Shown one piece after another: positions 18,339 to 27,914 of a stretch of DNA of 48,657 bases. The stretch is from Bacteroidota bacterium (lineage in GTDB: Bacteria > Bacteroidota > Ignavibacteria > SZUA-365). The notes below the pieces were generated by a model, which did not search any database, had not been told where the DNA came from, and worked only from the letters and a program-made list of their open reading frames with translations. The stretch covers positions 1-48,657 of the forward strand of contig QKAF01000038.1 of assembly GCA_003246455.1 (NCBI GenBank). The letters are read 5' to 3'. Position 1 is the first letter of the stretch. Each line of letters opens with the position of its first letter. The translations under genes were made by a program, and so were the position numbers.

Positions 18339-18923
18339 TTATTTCTTTTTCTTCTTCGCTGTCGCGGCTTTCTTGGCAGGAGCGGCCTTCTTCACCGCGG
18401 GCTTCTTCGCTGCGGCTTTCTTGACGGGCGCTTTCTTGGCGGCGGCTTTCTTCACCGGAGCTTTCTTCGTCTTTTCGGCTGCCGGAGCGACGCCCATGAG
18501 CAGCGTGCGGTAACGGATCGGCATTTCCTTCGCGAGCTCGAAGATCGACTTGCTGTTCACCAGCTCGCGGATCTCCTCACGAATGCGCTTCCATTCGTGA
18601 TGGAACGGACAGGCATTCTCTTCGCTGCAAGGACTGAATCCGGCGAGACACATGTCGAAATTCATCGGACCGTCGACGACGGCGACGAGTTCGGCGATGG
18701 TCGATCCGGCGCCCTTCTCGGAAAGGGAGAACCCGCCCTTGGGGCCCTTGACCGAGTTGAGGAAGCCGTACCGGCTGAGCGTCTGCAGGATCTTGCTCAG
18801 GAAGGAAGACGGAAGGCCCAGCTCCTTGGCGACGTCGCGCACAAGGATGTTCTGCTCCGAATTGTTTGCGGCAATGAAGAGCATCGACTGGATGGAATAC
18901 TGTGCGGTCTTTGAGTACAACAC
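18339..18923 (-). CDS. Rrf2-family regulator with histone H1-like lysine tail
   Basis: 194 residues. Residues 1-~140 are an Rrf2 winged helix regulator (LGLPSSFLSKILQTLSRYGFL; KGPKGGFSL wing) with three cysteines C92, C99 and C105 in CLAGFSPCSEENACPF, the place where Rrf2 proteins such as IscR and NsrR bind an Fe-S cluster. Residues ~147-194 are a low-complexity tail of about 48 residues repeating KKAPVKKAAAKK units and ending KKKKK, like bacterial histone H1/Hc1 or AlgP tails. The tail is encoded by a degenerate nucleotide repeat and may vary in length. A promoter with an overlapping dyad lies at 18969-19013. It is likely autoregulated and may add non-specific DNA affinity; the target regulon is unknown. 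Confidence 0.88.
   Translation of the reverse strand: MLYSKTAQYSIQSMLFIAANNSEQNILVRDVAKELGLPSSFLSKILQTLSRYGFLNSVKGPKGGFSLSEKGAGSTIAELVAVVDGPMNFDMCLAGFSPCSEENACPFHHEWKRIREEIRELVNSKSIFELAKEMPIRYRTLLMGVAPAAEKTKKAPVKKAAAKKAPVKKAAAKKPAVKKAAPAKKAATAKKKKK
18345..18478. repeat. Degenerate minisatellite encoding the Lys/Ala/Pro tail
   Basis: The plus strand alternates GGCTTTCTT- and CTTCTTCAC-like units (minus-strand AAGAAAGCC / GTGAAGAAG) through the 3' end of the Rrf2 gene. Such repeats can change copy number by slippage, altering tail length. Confidence 0.6.
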
Positions 18924-18968
18924 GAGGCGTGACTCCTTGATGGTGAGTAAAAATAATTAAAGATTTGA

Positions 18969-19013
18969 TTACCTTTTAGTAGGAAAAGTAAGTTCTTTTT
19001 TTGGTTTTGTCAA
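18969..19013 (-). promoter_or_regulatory. Promoter of the Rrf2 gene with overlapping dyad
   Basis: Minus strand: TTGACA (19008-19013), 17-base spacer, TACTTT (18985-18990). A dyad TTACcTTTT-AGTAGG-AAAAGTAA (18969-18991) covers the -10 element and the start region, a position suitable for repression by the Rrf2 protein itself. The rest of the 219-base intergenic region up to the MetH-like gene is AT-rich, without an evident cobalamin or SAM riboswitch. Confidence 0.55.
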
Positions 19014-19142
19014 TACCCGGTTCATCGAAAAAACGCGTTGAACGGGGCTTGCGGGCCGGAATGTATCGGAGCGATGGTAGCTCAAAATAGAACATTCACG
19101 ATATGAACAAAAGTTTCAGATGAAAAAATCTAAAGGTCATTT

Positions 19143-21065
19143 ATGACGGACGGTCAGGACAAAACCTGCGTGTACGATCCGCTGCTGGCTTTCATGGCGC
19201 ACTTCGCCGGCGGAGAAGCGGCGGCGCGCGATACGGAGCGGGACGCCGGCGCGACGATCGAGGAGAAACTCGCGCGACGGATAATCGACGGGGACAGGCT
19301 GGGCCTCGACCGCGATCTGGAGGAGGCCCTGCGCACGCATCCGGCGCTCGAGATCATCAATGACATCCTGCTCGACGGCATGCGGACCGTGGGCGACCTG
19401 TTCGGTTCGGGCCAGATGCAGCTGCCGTTCGTGCTGCAGTCCGCCGAGACCATGAAAGCCGCCGTTGCCCTGCTCGAACCGCACATGGAGAAGGTCGACA
19501 CGGCCCCGAAGGGAACGATCGTTCTCGCCACGGTCAAAGGCGATGTGCACGACATCGGAAAAAATCTCGTGGATATCATTCTGACCAATAACGGGTACCG
19601 CGTCATCAACCTCGGTATCAAGGTCCCGGTCGAACAGATGCTGACCACGGCCGCCGAACAGCACGCGGACGCCATCGGCATGAGCGGGCTTCTCGTCAAA
19701 TCGACGCTCATCATGAAAGAAAATCTCGACCTGATGCGGCAGCGCGGCCTTACGACGCCGGTCATCCTCGGCGGCGCGGCGCTCAACCGTCGCTTCGTCG
19801 AGAACGACCTCCGCCCGCTCTACGGCGGCGCCCTCCGCTACGCGCAGGATGCTTTCGACGGACTGCATTTCATGGAAGACCTTGCGGCTGGCCGCCTCTT
19901 CCCCGACGGCGCCGACCACCGCGTGAGCGGCACGGATGCCCCAGCGGAACTCTCGGGCATGGAGGCGAAGATCGCCGCGGCAGGAAAAGCTGGCGCGGCA
20001 GGAGAAGCTGGCGCGGCAGGAGAAGCTGGCGCTTCCGGCGGCTCCGCCGGCGCGACCGCGGGTGAAGACGCTCCGGGCGGTGCGGCGATGGAGACGGCGA
20101 TCCGGCTGCGGGACGCACAGGAAAAGCAGGCGGATGGCCGCCGGCGCATCGCCGCGACGCGCGACGGACGTCCCGCCTTCCGCATCCGTTCCGAGGTCGC
20201 CCACGACGCTCCCGTTCCGATCGCCCCGTTCTACGGATCGAAAGTCATCGACGACGTACCGATAGAAAAGATCTACGAATACATCAACGAGGTCGCCCTC
20301 GTGCGCGGCCAGTGGCAGTTCCGGCGGGGAAAGCGCAGCGAGGAAGACTATCAGCGGGAGCTCGACACGGTGGTGCGCCCCCGCCTCGAGGAACTGAAGC
20401 TGCAACTGAAAAGAGAACACGTCCTGCGTCCCGCCGTCGTCTACGGCTATTTCCCCTGCCAGGCTGACGGCAGCGATCTGGTGGTGTACCGGCCGCGGGA
20501 CCTCGACGGCGACGCACTCCACGATCCGTGGCCGCGGAGTGACTATTCGATCGACGAACTTGTCGAATGGCAGCGTTTCGCATTTCCACGACAGAGCGGC
20601 GACCGTTATCTTTGTATTGCGGACTTCTTCCGCTCCGCGGAAGAACCCGTGGTCGATGTCTGCGCCTTCCACATCGTGACGATGGGGAGCTATGCCAGCG
20701 AGTACACGGCCGCGCTTTTCGCGAACGATCAGTATCAGGACTATCTTTATATTCACGGACTCACCGTCGAAAGCGCCGAGGCGCTCGCCGAGTACTGGCA
20801 CAAATCGATACGTGCCGAACTCGGCATCGGTGACCGGGATGCTGACGAAATCCGGCGACTGTTTTCCCAGGGATACCAGGGATCCCGTTACTCCTTCGGA
20901 TACCCCGCGTGTCCGAACCTCGAGGACCAGCGACAGCTGTTCGCGCTGCTCGCCCCCGAGAGAGTCGGCATCACGCTGACCGAGGAGTTTCAGCTCGTTC
21001 CCGAGCAGAGCACCAGCGCCATCATCGTGCATCATCCCGAAGCCAGGTATTTCAACGTCAAGTAA
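19143..21065 (+). CDS. Half-length methionine synthase: B12-binding and activation domains only
   Basis: 640 residues matching only the C-terminal half of cobalamin-dependent MetH (about 1,200 residues). Order: helical cap (~35-118); B12-binding domain with DVHDIGKN (H136 is the lower cobalt ligand), SGLLVKS and a GG segment; an Ala/Gly-rich linker (~279-304) from an 18-bp tandem repeat; reactivation domain (~345-640) with ACPNLEDQ after R582 and GYP, the SAM-binding signature RxxxGYPACP. The homocysteine- and folate-binding domains are absent, and upstream DNA is non-coding, so this is not a truncation artefact within the window. A separate protein must supply the methyl-transfer modules if it makes methionine. 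AAAGGT site 6 bases before ATG; the LCP gene follows after 3 bases. Confidence 0.87.
   Translation: MTDGQDKTCVYDPLLAFMAHFAGGEAAARDTERDAGATIEEKLARRIIDGDRLGLDRDLEEALRTHPALEIINDILLDGMRTVGDLFGSGQMQLPFVLQSAETMKAAVALLEPHMEKVDTAPKGTIVLATVKGDVHDIGKNLVDIILTNNGYRVINLGIKVPVEQMLTTAAEQHADAIGMSGLLVKSTLIMKENLDLMRQRGLTTPVILGGAALNRRFVENDLRPLYGGALRYAQDAFDGLHFMEDLAAGRLFPDGADHRVSGTDAPAELSGMEAKIAAAGKAGAAGEAGAAGEAGASGGSAGATAGEDAPGGAAMETAIRLRDAQEKQADGRRRIAATRDGRPAFRIRSEVAHDAPVPIAPFYGSKVIDDVPIEKIYEYINEVALVRGQWQFRRGKRSEEDYQRELDTVVRPRLEELKLQLKREHVLRPAVVYGYFPCQADGSDLVVYRPRDLDGDALHDPWPRSDYSIDELVEWQRFAFPRQSGDRYLCIADFFRSAEEPVVDVCAFHIVTMGSYASEYTAALFANDQYQDYLYIHGLTVESAEALAEYWHKSIRAELGIGDRDADEIRRLFSQGYQGSRYSFGYPACPNLEDQRQLFALLAPERVGITLTEEFQLVPEQSTSAIIVHHPEARYFNVK
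19978..20036 (+). repeat. 18-bp tandem repeat in the MetH linker
   Basis: About three units of AGGAGAAGCTGGCGCGGC (first unit with one difference, last one partial) encode AGEAGA-type linker residues between the B12 and activation domains. The unit is a multiple of three, so slippage keeps the frame. Confidence 0.8.
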
Positions 21066-21068
21066 CGC

Positions 21069-22454
21069 ATGCATTCCGATACGGAAAACCAGAGCCAGAA
21101 AGAACCAGAGCAGGAAAAAACCGGCCGCACCTTCACGCTGATCGTCCGATGGACGTTCTGGTTCATCATCGCGATCGCGGGCTGGGGGCTTCTGGCCTCC
21201 ATGCTGCCCGGACTCCCCGGACCCGGGGCGGGCCTCCGCGCGGTTCTTCGTGTCGCCAAGGGCGCGACCGACCGGGTGTACTTCTGGGCGACCGAGGAGT
21301 CTCTCGAAAAGGCCGCGGAAACCGTCCGCAACGCGGCCGTCGAAGACCGGTCGCAGGATACGATGAAATCGGATCTCGACCGGCTCAGCGCGGAACGCCG
21401 CGCCCTCCTCCCGATGCGGCCCATCCTCGAGGATTCGGTGCTGCAGCAGCAGCTCTCGAACATTTCGGATCTGCCCCCGGTTCGAGGACGCCTGATCAAC
21501 GTGCTCATCATCGGCATCGACTCGCGCCTCTCCGCGCGTGACGCGCGTGCCGACGCGCTCCATCTGGTCACGATCAACCCCGATTCGGCGGTGATCGAGT
21601 TCATGTCGATCCCACGCGATACGTACGTGGATCTCGGTTATCCCGACACCACCAGCTTCAACATCATCGCGAACGCGAAACTGCCGGGAAACGGCAATCT
21701 CATGCGCAAGGTGAGCGAACTCGCGAAGCGCGGTCCGGTCAATTATTACGTCGAGGTCGGGTTCAGCCAGGCCATGGGCATCCTCGAGATACTCGGATAC
21801 AAGGAACCGGTGAAAACCCTGCAGTTCCTTCGTACCCGCCGCACGCTGCCCGGAGGAGACATTCAGCGGGCGCATAATCAAGCGGTCTTCATGCGCCAGA
21901 ACCTGATCGACAAATTTCCGCTGCTCACAGGCGGGACGGGCGACCTGATCATCAGCTCGGGACTGAACTTCCTGACGACGAACATGACGCGCGATTTCTG
22001 CCTCGGCCTGATCTACAGCCTCGAGAAAAAAGGCTTCCCGCATCACCGTCCCGACGCCGTGCGTCTGCGGATGCTGTCGGGCAGCAATATCCGGCTGAAG
22101 CAGATGATGGCCGATTCGGCAACCGTCAACGCCACGATCGAGCGCGTCCAGCGCGTCCACGGCGGCGACGACCCCAATATCGACGTCACGTCCTACCTCC
22201 GTCGCGTTTACCTTCGGGCGATGCAGGACTCCTCGCGTCCGGGGCAGATCGTCCACCGGCTCCGGCGGCTCAACGAACAGCATGCCTGGCTGCAGATCCA
22301 GGATCAGAATGCGCGGCTCGGCGTCCGCGACACCCTTACCGGATTGCTCGAATTCGCCCTGCAGAAGCTCGGGAAGACCGATGAAGCGGACCGCGTGCGG
22401 AAGGCGCGCGAGGCCGAAGACCTGCTCATCCGCCGGCAGCTGCTGCGGAAGTAG
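21069..22454 (+). CDS. LCP (LytR-CpsA-Psr) family protein
   Basis: 461 residues: a short cytosolic N-terminus, one membrane segment (~22-44), a charged helical stretch (~55-135), then an LCP domain beginning NVLIIGIDSR (144-153) with RADALHLVTIN and FMSIPRDTYVDL, the pyrophosphate- and Arg/Asp-rich core of the family, and QRAHNQAVF. The last ~110 residues are helical and charged. LCP proteins transfer polymers (wall teichoic acid, capsule, arabinogalactan) from lipid carriers to peptidoglycan in Gram-positives and also occur in some diderms. Here the ligand is unknown; envelope glycopolymer attachment is inference. It begins 3 bases after the MetH-like stop, so it is co-translated with an apparently unrelated gene. 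A hairpin at 22462-22483 follows. Confidence 0.82.
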   Translation: MHSDTENQSQKEPEQEKTGRTFTLIVRWTFWFIIAIAGWGLLASMLPGLPGPGAGLRAVLRVAKGATDRVYFWATEESLEKAAETVRNAAVEDRSQDTMKSDLDRLSAERRALLPMRPILEDSVLQQQLSNISDLPPVRGRLINVLIIGIDSRLSARDARADALHLVTINPDSAVIEFMSIPRDTYVDLGYPDTTSFNIIANAKLPGNGNLMRKVSELAKRGPVNYYVEVGFSQAMGILEILGYKEPVKTLQFLRTRRTLPGGDIQRAHNQAVFMRQNLIDKFPLLTGGTGDLIISSGLNFLTTNMTRDFCLGLIYSLEKKGFPHHRPDAVRLRMLSGSNIRLKQMMADSATVNATIERVQRVHGGDDPNIDVTSYLRRVYLRAMQDSSRPGQIVHRLRRLNEQHAWLQIQDQNARLGVRDTLTGLLEFALQKLGKTDEADRVRKAREAEDLLIRRQLLRK

Positions 22455-22461
22455 CGCCCCC

Positions 22462-22483
22462 CGGGCGACAGTGCGATCGCCCG
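22462..22483 (+). terminator. Possible hairpin after the LCP gene
   Basis: A perfect 7-bp stem CGGGCGA/TCGCCCG with an 8-base loop begins 7 bases after the LCP stop. No T-run follows, so any termination would need Rho or be partial. Confidence 0.35.
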
Positions 22484-22544
22484 CTGTACGGCCATTCGGG
22501 ACCGCGCGGGCACCATTTGGAAAACGGACACGTTAGGTTTTCAA

Positions 22545-23611
<1,067 letters not shown>

Positions 23612-23632
23612 TCGCCGCGTACAAGTGTTCCG

Positions 23633-23668
23633 GTGGCCTGCAGCATTCCTGCAGGTCACTTTTTGTTT
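23633..23668 (+). terminator. Intrinsic terminator between gap and pgk
   Basis: An 11-bp stem GTGGCCTGCAG, loop CATTC, CTGCAGGTCAC (one G-T pair) is followed by TTTTTGTTT. It starts 22 bases after the gap stop, so pgk needs read-through or its own promoter. Confidence 0.88.
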
Positions 23669-23724
23669 GAGCTTGGGTTTTCGTAGGTTTTTCGCATTCC
23701 TGCACGATTCCACAGGAGCATGCA

Positions 23725-24924
23725 ATGAACAAGATGACCATCCGTGACGCCATCCTGCAGGGCAAACGCGCCCTCGTCCGCGTCGACTTCAACGTCCCTC
23801 TCAACGACAGAATGGAAATCACCGATGACACCCGCATCGAAGCGAGCGTGCCGACCATCAACACGCTGATCGAACGCGGGGCATCCGTCATTCTCATGAG
23901 CCATCTCGGACGGCCGAAAGGTGCGGCAGACCCCGCCTTCAGCCTGCGTCCCGTGGCCGCGCGTCTCGCGCAGCTGCTCGGCCGTCCCGTCGACTTCGCG
24001 CCCGACTGTATCGGCGGCGACGTCGAGGCGCGTGCAGCGGGGCTTCGACCCGGCGACGTGCTGCTGCTGGAAAACCTGCGATTCCATCCGGGTGAAACCG
24101 CGAACGATCCGCAGTTTGCGCAGGCGCTCGCCCGCCTCGGCGACGTCTATGTCAACGACGCGTTCGGTACCGCGCACCGTGCACATGCCTCCACCGAAGG
24201 CGTCGCGCATTTCCTGTCGCCGGCGGTCGCCGGACTCCTCATGGAGAAGGAGATCGACTATCTCGGCCGCGCCGTCGGCCATCCCGAACGTCCGTATCTC
24301 GCGATTCTCGGCGGGGCGAAGATTTCCGGGAAAATCGACGTGATCTCGAACCTCCTTGAAAAAGTCGATACGCTGCTGATCGGCGGCGGCATGATGTTCA
24401 CCTTCCTCAAGGCGCAGGGACGGGAGATCGGACGCTCGCTGCTCGAGGAAGACCGGCTCGAACTCGCCGGCCAGATCCTCGACGCCGCCGCAAAAGGCAA
24501 CAAACAGCTGCTGCTCCCCGTAGACACCGTCGCAGGCAGGGAATTCAGCAACGAGACGGATTTCCTCACCGTTCCCGTTTCGGAAATCCCCGCCGATATG
24601 ATGGGCCTCGATATCGGTCCGGAAACCGTCGCGCTGTTCGAAAAACACATCCTTGCCGCGAAAACAGTTGTTTGGAACGGTCCAATGGGCGTATTTGAAA
24701 TGCCGAACTTTGCGCGCGGAACCTACGCCGTCGCGCAGGCGCTGGTGCGTGCAACGCAGAATGGCGCGGTCACCGTCATCGGCGGCGGCGATTCCGCGGC
24801 TGCCATCACCCAGGCAGGGCTCGAGCACCAGGTCAGCCATGTCTCCACCGGCGGCGGCGCTTCGCTCGAACTGCTCGAGGGAAAAACGCTGCCGGGTCTG
24901 GCGGCCCTGAGCGATCGGGGCTGA
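23725..24924 (+). CDS. pgk: Phosphoglycerate kinase
   Basis: 399 residues, normal length. Substrate motifs are in order: [13 protein letters not shown] (near 15-27), [10 protein letters not shown], and [11 protein letters not shown]; the C-terminal nucleotide domain has GGAKISGK and ends with [13 protein letters not shown] and [16 protein letters not shown]. It transfers phosphate from 1,3-bisphosphoglycerate to ADP in glycolysis. AGGAG lies 7 bases before the ATG. It is separated from gap by a strong terminator; a TTTG-N14-TAGGTTTT motif at 23666-23691 recurs upstream of gap. Confidence 0.98.
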   Translation: MNKMTIRDAILQGKRALVRVDFNVPLNDRMEITDDTRIEASVPTINTLIERGASVILMSHLGRPKGAADPAFSLRPVAARLAQLLGRPVDFAPDCIGGDVEARAAGLRPGDVLLLENLRFHPGETANDPQFAQALARLGDVYVNDAFGTAHRAHASTEGVAHFLSPAVAGLLMEKEIDYLGRAVGHPERPYLAILGGAKISGKIDVISNLLEKVDTLLIGGGMMFTFLKAQGREIGRSLLEEDRLELAGQILDAAAKGNKQLLLPVDTVAGREFSNETDFLTVPVSEIPADMMGLDIGPETVALFEKHILAAKTVVWNGPMGVFEMPNFARGTYAVAQALVRATQNGAVTVIGGGDSAAAITQAGLEHQVSHVSTGGGASLELLEGKTLPGLAALSDRG

Positions 24925-24983
24925 GGCGCCGGAACGATCCCGCGCCACGCTCTGTTTTCCTATTTGTTGAACTACAGGTTCCC

Positions 24984-25910
24984 ATGTCCTACAGAAATTA
25001 TTCAAATCAGCCTTTCCGTCCCCAGTTCGGGGGATTCAGTTTCTTCCCGCCCGTGATAAAATACCTGCTGATGAGCAACGCGGCGGTATTTCTCGTGCAG
25101 ATGATGCTCCAGGGCGGCGTTCTCACTTTCCACGGCGAATCTCTCTTCGACTGGTTTGCACGCACGTTTTATCTCTGGCCGCTGGGCAGCGGGGCCTTCA
25201 TGCCCTGGCAGCTGGTCAGCTACATGTTTATTCACGGCGGTTTTCAGCACGTGTTTTTCAACATGCTGATGCTGTGGATGTTCGGTGTTGAAATTGAAAA
25301 CCTCTGGGGCTCGAAGAAGTTCGCGATCTTCTATTTCACCGCGGGCATCGTCGCGGGGCTCGCCAACCTGCTCATCGCTCCCATATTTACCGCAACGGGA
25401 CCGACGATCGGCGCATCCGGCGGCGTCTACGGGGTGATGGCGGCTTTCGCCATGGTCTTCCCCGACCGCTACGTGTACCTTTACTTCCTTCTGCCGATAC
25501 GTGCCAAGTATCTCATCGCCGGACTCATTCTCCTCGAAGTGGTGTACGGCGTGCTCGGTACGCATGAAGGCATCGCGCATATCGCCCATCTCGGCGGCGC
25601 GATCGTCGGAGGCGTCTGGGTGCTGCTCGATCAGCGGGGGCATATCGATCGCTGGCTGAGCAGGCGGCGATCGGGCAGCTCGGTTTCGACGCGCTGGAAT
25701 GAAAGCCAGAAGGATGCGAAATTCTACGAGTTCACTCCCGGCCGTCATGAACGGAAAAGCGGAGACCAGGCCTACGACGCCGCGCAGAAGCGCATCGATG
25801 AAATTCTCGACAAGATCAGCGTCTCCGGCTATGCCGGTCTGACGGAAGAAGAAAAACGCATTCTGCTCGATGCGAGCAAGCGCATTCACCCCGACAGCCA
25901 AAACAACTGA
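24984..25910 (+). CDS. Rhomboid family intramembrane serine protease with DUF6576-like tail
   Basis: 308 residues. About six membrane segments span residues ~20-215. The catalytic dyad is S145 in the GASGGVYG motif and H202 in IAHIAHLGG; FIHGGFQHVFFNM carries the oxyanion region typical of rhomboids. It cleaves transmembrane helices of client proteins within the inner membrane. The soluble C-terminus (~265-300, ERKSGDQAYDAAQKRIDEIL and GLTEEEKRILLDASKR) matches the short tail (DUF6576-like) found on many Bacteroidota rhomboids. A CAGG site precedes the ATG weakly. Clients cannot be predicted. Confidence 0.93.
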   Translation: MSYRNYSNQPFRPQFGGFSFFPPVIKYLLMSNAAVFLVQMMLQGGVLTFHGESLFDWFARTFYLWPLGSGAFMPWQLVSYMFIHGGFQHVFFNMLMLWMFGVEIENLWGSKKFAIFYFTAGIVAGLANLLIAPIFTATGPTIGASGGVYGVMAAFAMVFPDRYVYLYFLLPIRAKYLIAGLILLEVVYGVLGTHEGIAHIAHLGGAIVGGVWVLLDQRGHIDRWLSRRRSGSSVSTRWNESQKDAKFYEFTPGRHERKSGDQAYDAAQKRIDEILDKISVSGYAGLTEEEKRILLDASKRIHPDSQNN

Positions 25911-25930
25911 AGCGGAAGCGACGACATCAC

Positions 25931-27079
25931 ATGATAGAAATTCCCGTCATCCAGGATCCGAACGCACCGGTGTGGCAGCCGCCGCAGGTGAAAAGCATCC
26001 GACGCAGGACCCGCAAGGTCTGGGTGGGCGACGTCCCCATCGGCGGCGATGCCCCGATCAGCGTTCAGACCATGACGAAAACCAAGACCAGCGACGTTGC
26101 CGCCACGGTCGAACAGATCCGGAAATCGGCCGACGAAGGCTGCGACATCGTTCGCGTGACCGTCAACGACAAGCACGCCGCCGCCGCGATGGCGGATATC
26201 GTGCGCAATTCCCCGCTGCCCATCGTGGCGGACATTCATTTCAACCATGTCTTCGCCCTCGAAGCGATCAAGGCCGGCGTTGCGAAAGTCCGCATCAATC
26301 CCGGCAACATCGGATCGATCGACCGCATCCACCAGGTGCTCGCCGCCGCGAAGGAGCGCGGCATCCCCATTCGGATCGGCGTGAACTCCGGATCGCTTGA
26401 AGAAGACATTCTCGAGAAATACGGCTATCCGACCGCGGAGGCGCTGTTCGAAAGCGCGATGCGGCACGCCACCATCTGCGAGGACTTCGGCTTCCGTGAT
26501 GTGATTATTTCCGTGAAATCCACCGATACACGGCTCATGATCGAGGCCTATCGCTATATCGCCGAACGCACGGATTATCCGCTGCATCTCGGCGTCACCG
26601 AGGCGGGCACCACCCGTGTCGGCACGATCAAGAGTTCTGTCGGTATCGGCACCCTGCTCGCCGAGGGCATCGGCGACACCATCCGCGTCTCGCTCACCGA
26701 CGAACCGTGGAAGGAAGTCGAAGTGGGCAAGGAGATCCTCCGTTCGATCGGCCTCGCGTCACGCAGTGTGGAAATCATCGCGTGCCCGACCTGCGGCCGC
26801 CTGGAAGTGGATCTCTTCAAAATCACCAACGAACTCGAGCAGCGGCTCGCCGGCATCAAGAAACCGGTGAAGATCGCACTGCTCGGCTGCGTGGTGAACG
26901 GTCCCGGCGAAGCAAGCGAAGCCGATATCGGCATCGCGGCCGGGAAAGGCGTCGGCATCCTCTACCGCAAGGGCGAGGTTGTCCGCCGGCTGAAGGAGGA
27001 TGAAATCATCGATGCCGTGTACGAGGAAGCCATGAAGTTCGTCCCCGAAGAACAGAAGGAAGAATCCGCCACGGCCTGA
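25931..27079 (+). CDS. ispG: 4-hydroxy-3-methylbut-2-enyl diphosphate synthase (IspG/GcpE)
   Basis: 382 residues. A TIM barrel is followed by the 4Fe-4S domain; cluster ligands visible are C285 and C288 (CPTCGR), C320 (LLGCVVNGPGE) and E327. It performs the penultimate step of the non-mevalonate isoprenoid pathway. It is the short, two-domain form, lacking the long central insertion common in Bacteroidia IspG. It starts 20 bases after the rhomboid stop and is followed by a strong hairpin (27092-27122). Confidence 0.97.
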   Translation: MIEIPVIQDPNAPVWQPPQVKSIRRRTRKVWVGDVPIGGDAPISVQTMTKTKTSDVAATVEQIRKSADEGCDIVRVTVNDKHAAAAMADIVRNSPLPIVADIHFNHVFALEAIKAGVAKVRINPGNIGSIDRIHQVLAAAKERGIPIRIGVNSGSLEEDILEKYGYPTAEALFESAMRHATICEDFGFRDVIISVKSTDTRLMIEAYRYIAERTDYPLHLGVTEAGTTRVGTIKSSVGIGTLLAEGIGDTIRVSLTDEPWKEVEVGKEILRSIGLASRSVEIIACPTCGRLEVDLFKITNELEQRLAGIKKPVKIALLGCVVNGPGEASEADIGIAAGKGVGILYRKGEVVRRLKEDEIIDAVYEEAMKFVPEEQKEESATA

Positions 27080-27091
27080 GACAGAACTGCG

Positions 27092-27122
27092 CGGAACGCC
27101 CGTGAAACCCGCGGGCGTTCCG
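27092..27122 (+). terminator. Hairpin terminator after ispG
   Basis: A perfect 11-bp stem CGGAACGCCCG/CGGGCGTTCCG with a 9-base loop, followed by TCCTTTCC. It starts 12 bases after the ispG stop. The T-run is interrupted, so strength is uncertain. Confidence 0.7.
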
Positions 27123-27157
27123 TCCTTTCCGGATGCACGTCACCAGGGAGATCAGAC

Positions 27158-27862
27158 ATGCACCTCATATGCCATGCATTGCTCGACGTCCTGTATCCCC
27201 CGCTCTGCCAGGGCTGCGGATTGCGCGTTCGCGCCGGGGACTTTCTCTGCCCCGCCTGCCTTGCGGAGCTGCTTCCGCTGCCCCTGACCAGGGCGCAGTC
27301 GTCGGCGCACATCGCATCGCTCGCGTGCGCCTGCGATGCGACCATGATGCTGGTGGGCTGGGAATATGAAAATGGCAGCGTCATCGAACGCTGCATCCAC
27401 ACGATGAAATATCGTCAGCTGCATCGCGCGGGAGAGTGGCTCGGACGTCTGCTCGGCGAGCGCCTCATCGGAACCTGTCTTCTCGAAGGCGATCCGCTCC
27501 TCCTGCCCGTACCGCTGCATCCGCTCAAGCGCATCGAGCGGGGATACAACCAGGCCGAGCATCTGTGTCGGGGACTCGCCGCGGAATGCGGCCTCGAATG
27601 GGAAAGCAGACTTCTGCTTCGACAACGGTACACCAGTTCGCAGTCCGCCTCGCGCCTCGATCGCGACGAGCGCCAGGCGAATGTGCGCGATGCGTTCATG
27701 GCAGATCAGGCGCGTGCGGTGGAGCTGGGCGCACGGCCCCTGCTTCTCGTTGACGACCTGGTCACTACCGGAGCGACCATCGGCGCCTGTTCCGATGTGC
27801 TGATCTCCTCCGGCTTCACCGATGTGCGCATCCTGGCCGTGGCGCGTCCCCCGCGGCATTGA
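27158..27862 (+). CDS. ComF family phosphoribosyltransferase-like protein
   Basis: 234 residues. N-terminal zinc finger C17-x2-C20 ... C31-x2-C34 (PPLCQGCG, FLCPACLAEL), then a type I PRTase fold ending in the PRPP loop LLLVDDLVTTGAT (~residues 194-206) and KRIERGYNQAEHL, the ComF/GntX signature. ComF proteins are needed for uptake of transforming DNA in competent bacteria; in others the role is unclear. Zinc ligands and PRPP loop are both intact. It stands alone after ispG, 78 bases downstream, and ends facing the convergent nucleotidyltransferase gene. Confidence 0.9.
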   Translation: MHLICHALLDVLYPPLCQGCGLRVRAGDFLCPACLAELLPLPLTRAQSSAHIASLACACDATMMLVGWEYENGSVIERCIHTMKYRQLHRAGEWLGRLLGERLIGTCLLEGDPLLLPVPLHPLKRIERGYNQAEHLCRGLAAECGLEWESRLLLRQRYTSSQSASRLDRDERQANVRDAFMADQARAVELGARPLLLVDDLVTTGATIGACSDVLISSGFTDVRILAVARPPRH

Positions 27863-27874
27863 AGTCATTTCGCG

Positions 27875-27908
27875 CGGAGACGCCACACGCACGGAGACGC
27901 CACATGCG
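27875..27908. repeat. Two adjacent 17-bp direct repeats
   Basis: CGGAGACGCCACACGCA (27875-27891) and CGGAGACGCCACATGCG (27892-27908) differ at two positions. They lie between the ComF stop and the palindrome at 27915. Confidence 0.85.
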
Positions 27909-27914
27909 CGAATC

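Noticed and set aside
18924-19142. Possible cobalamin or SAM riboswitch before the B12-dependent MetH half
   Set aside because: No B12-box or S-box-like conserved segments; the region is AT-rich and only the rrf2 promoter is convincing.
19137-22283. A >1,000-codon open frame on the minus strand opposite the MetH-like and LCP genes
   Set aside because: It is antisense to two clear protein families, rich in Arg/His/Asp as expected for a mirror frame of GC-rich codons, and has no domain or ribosome site.
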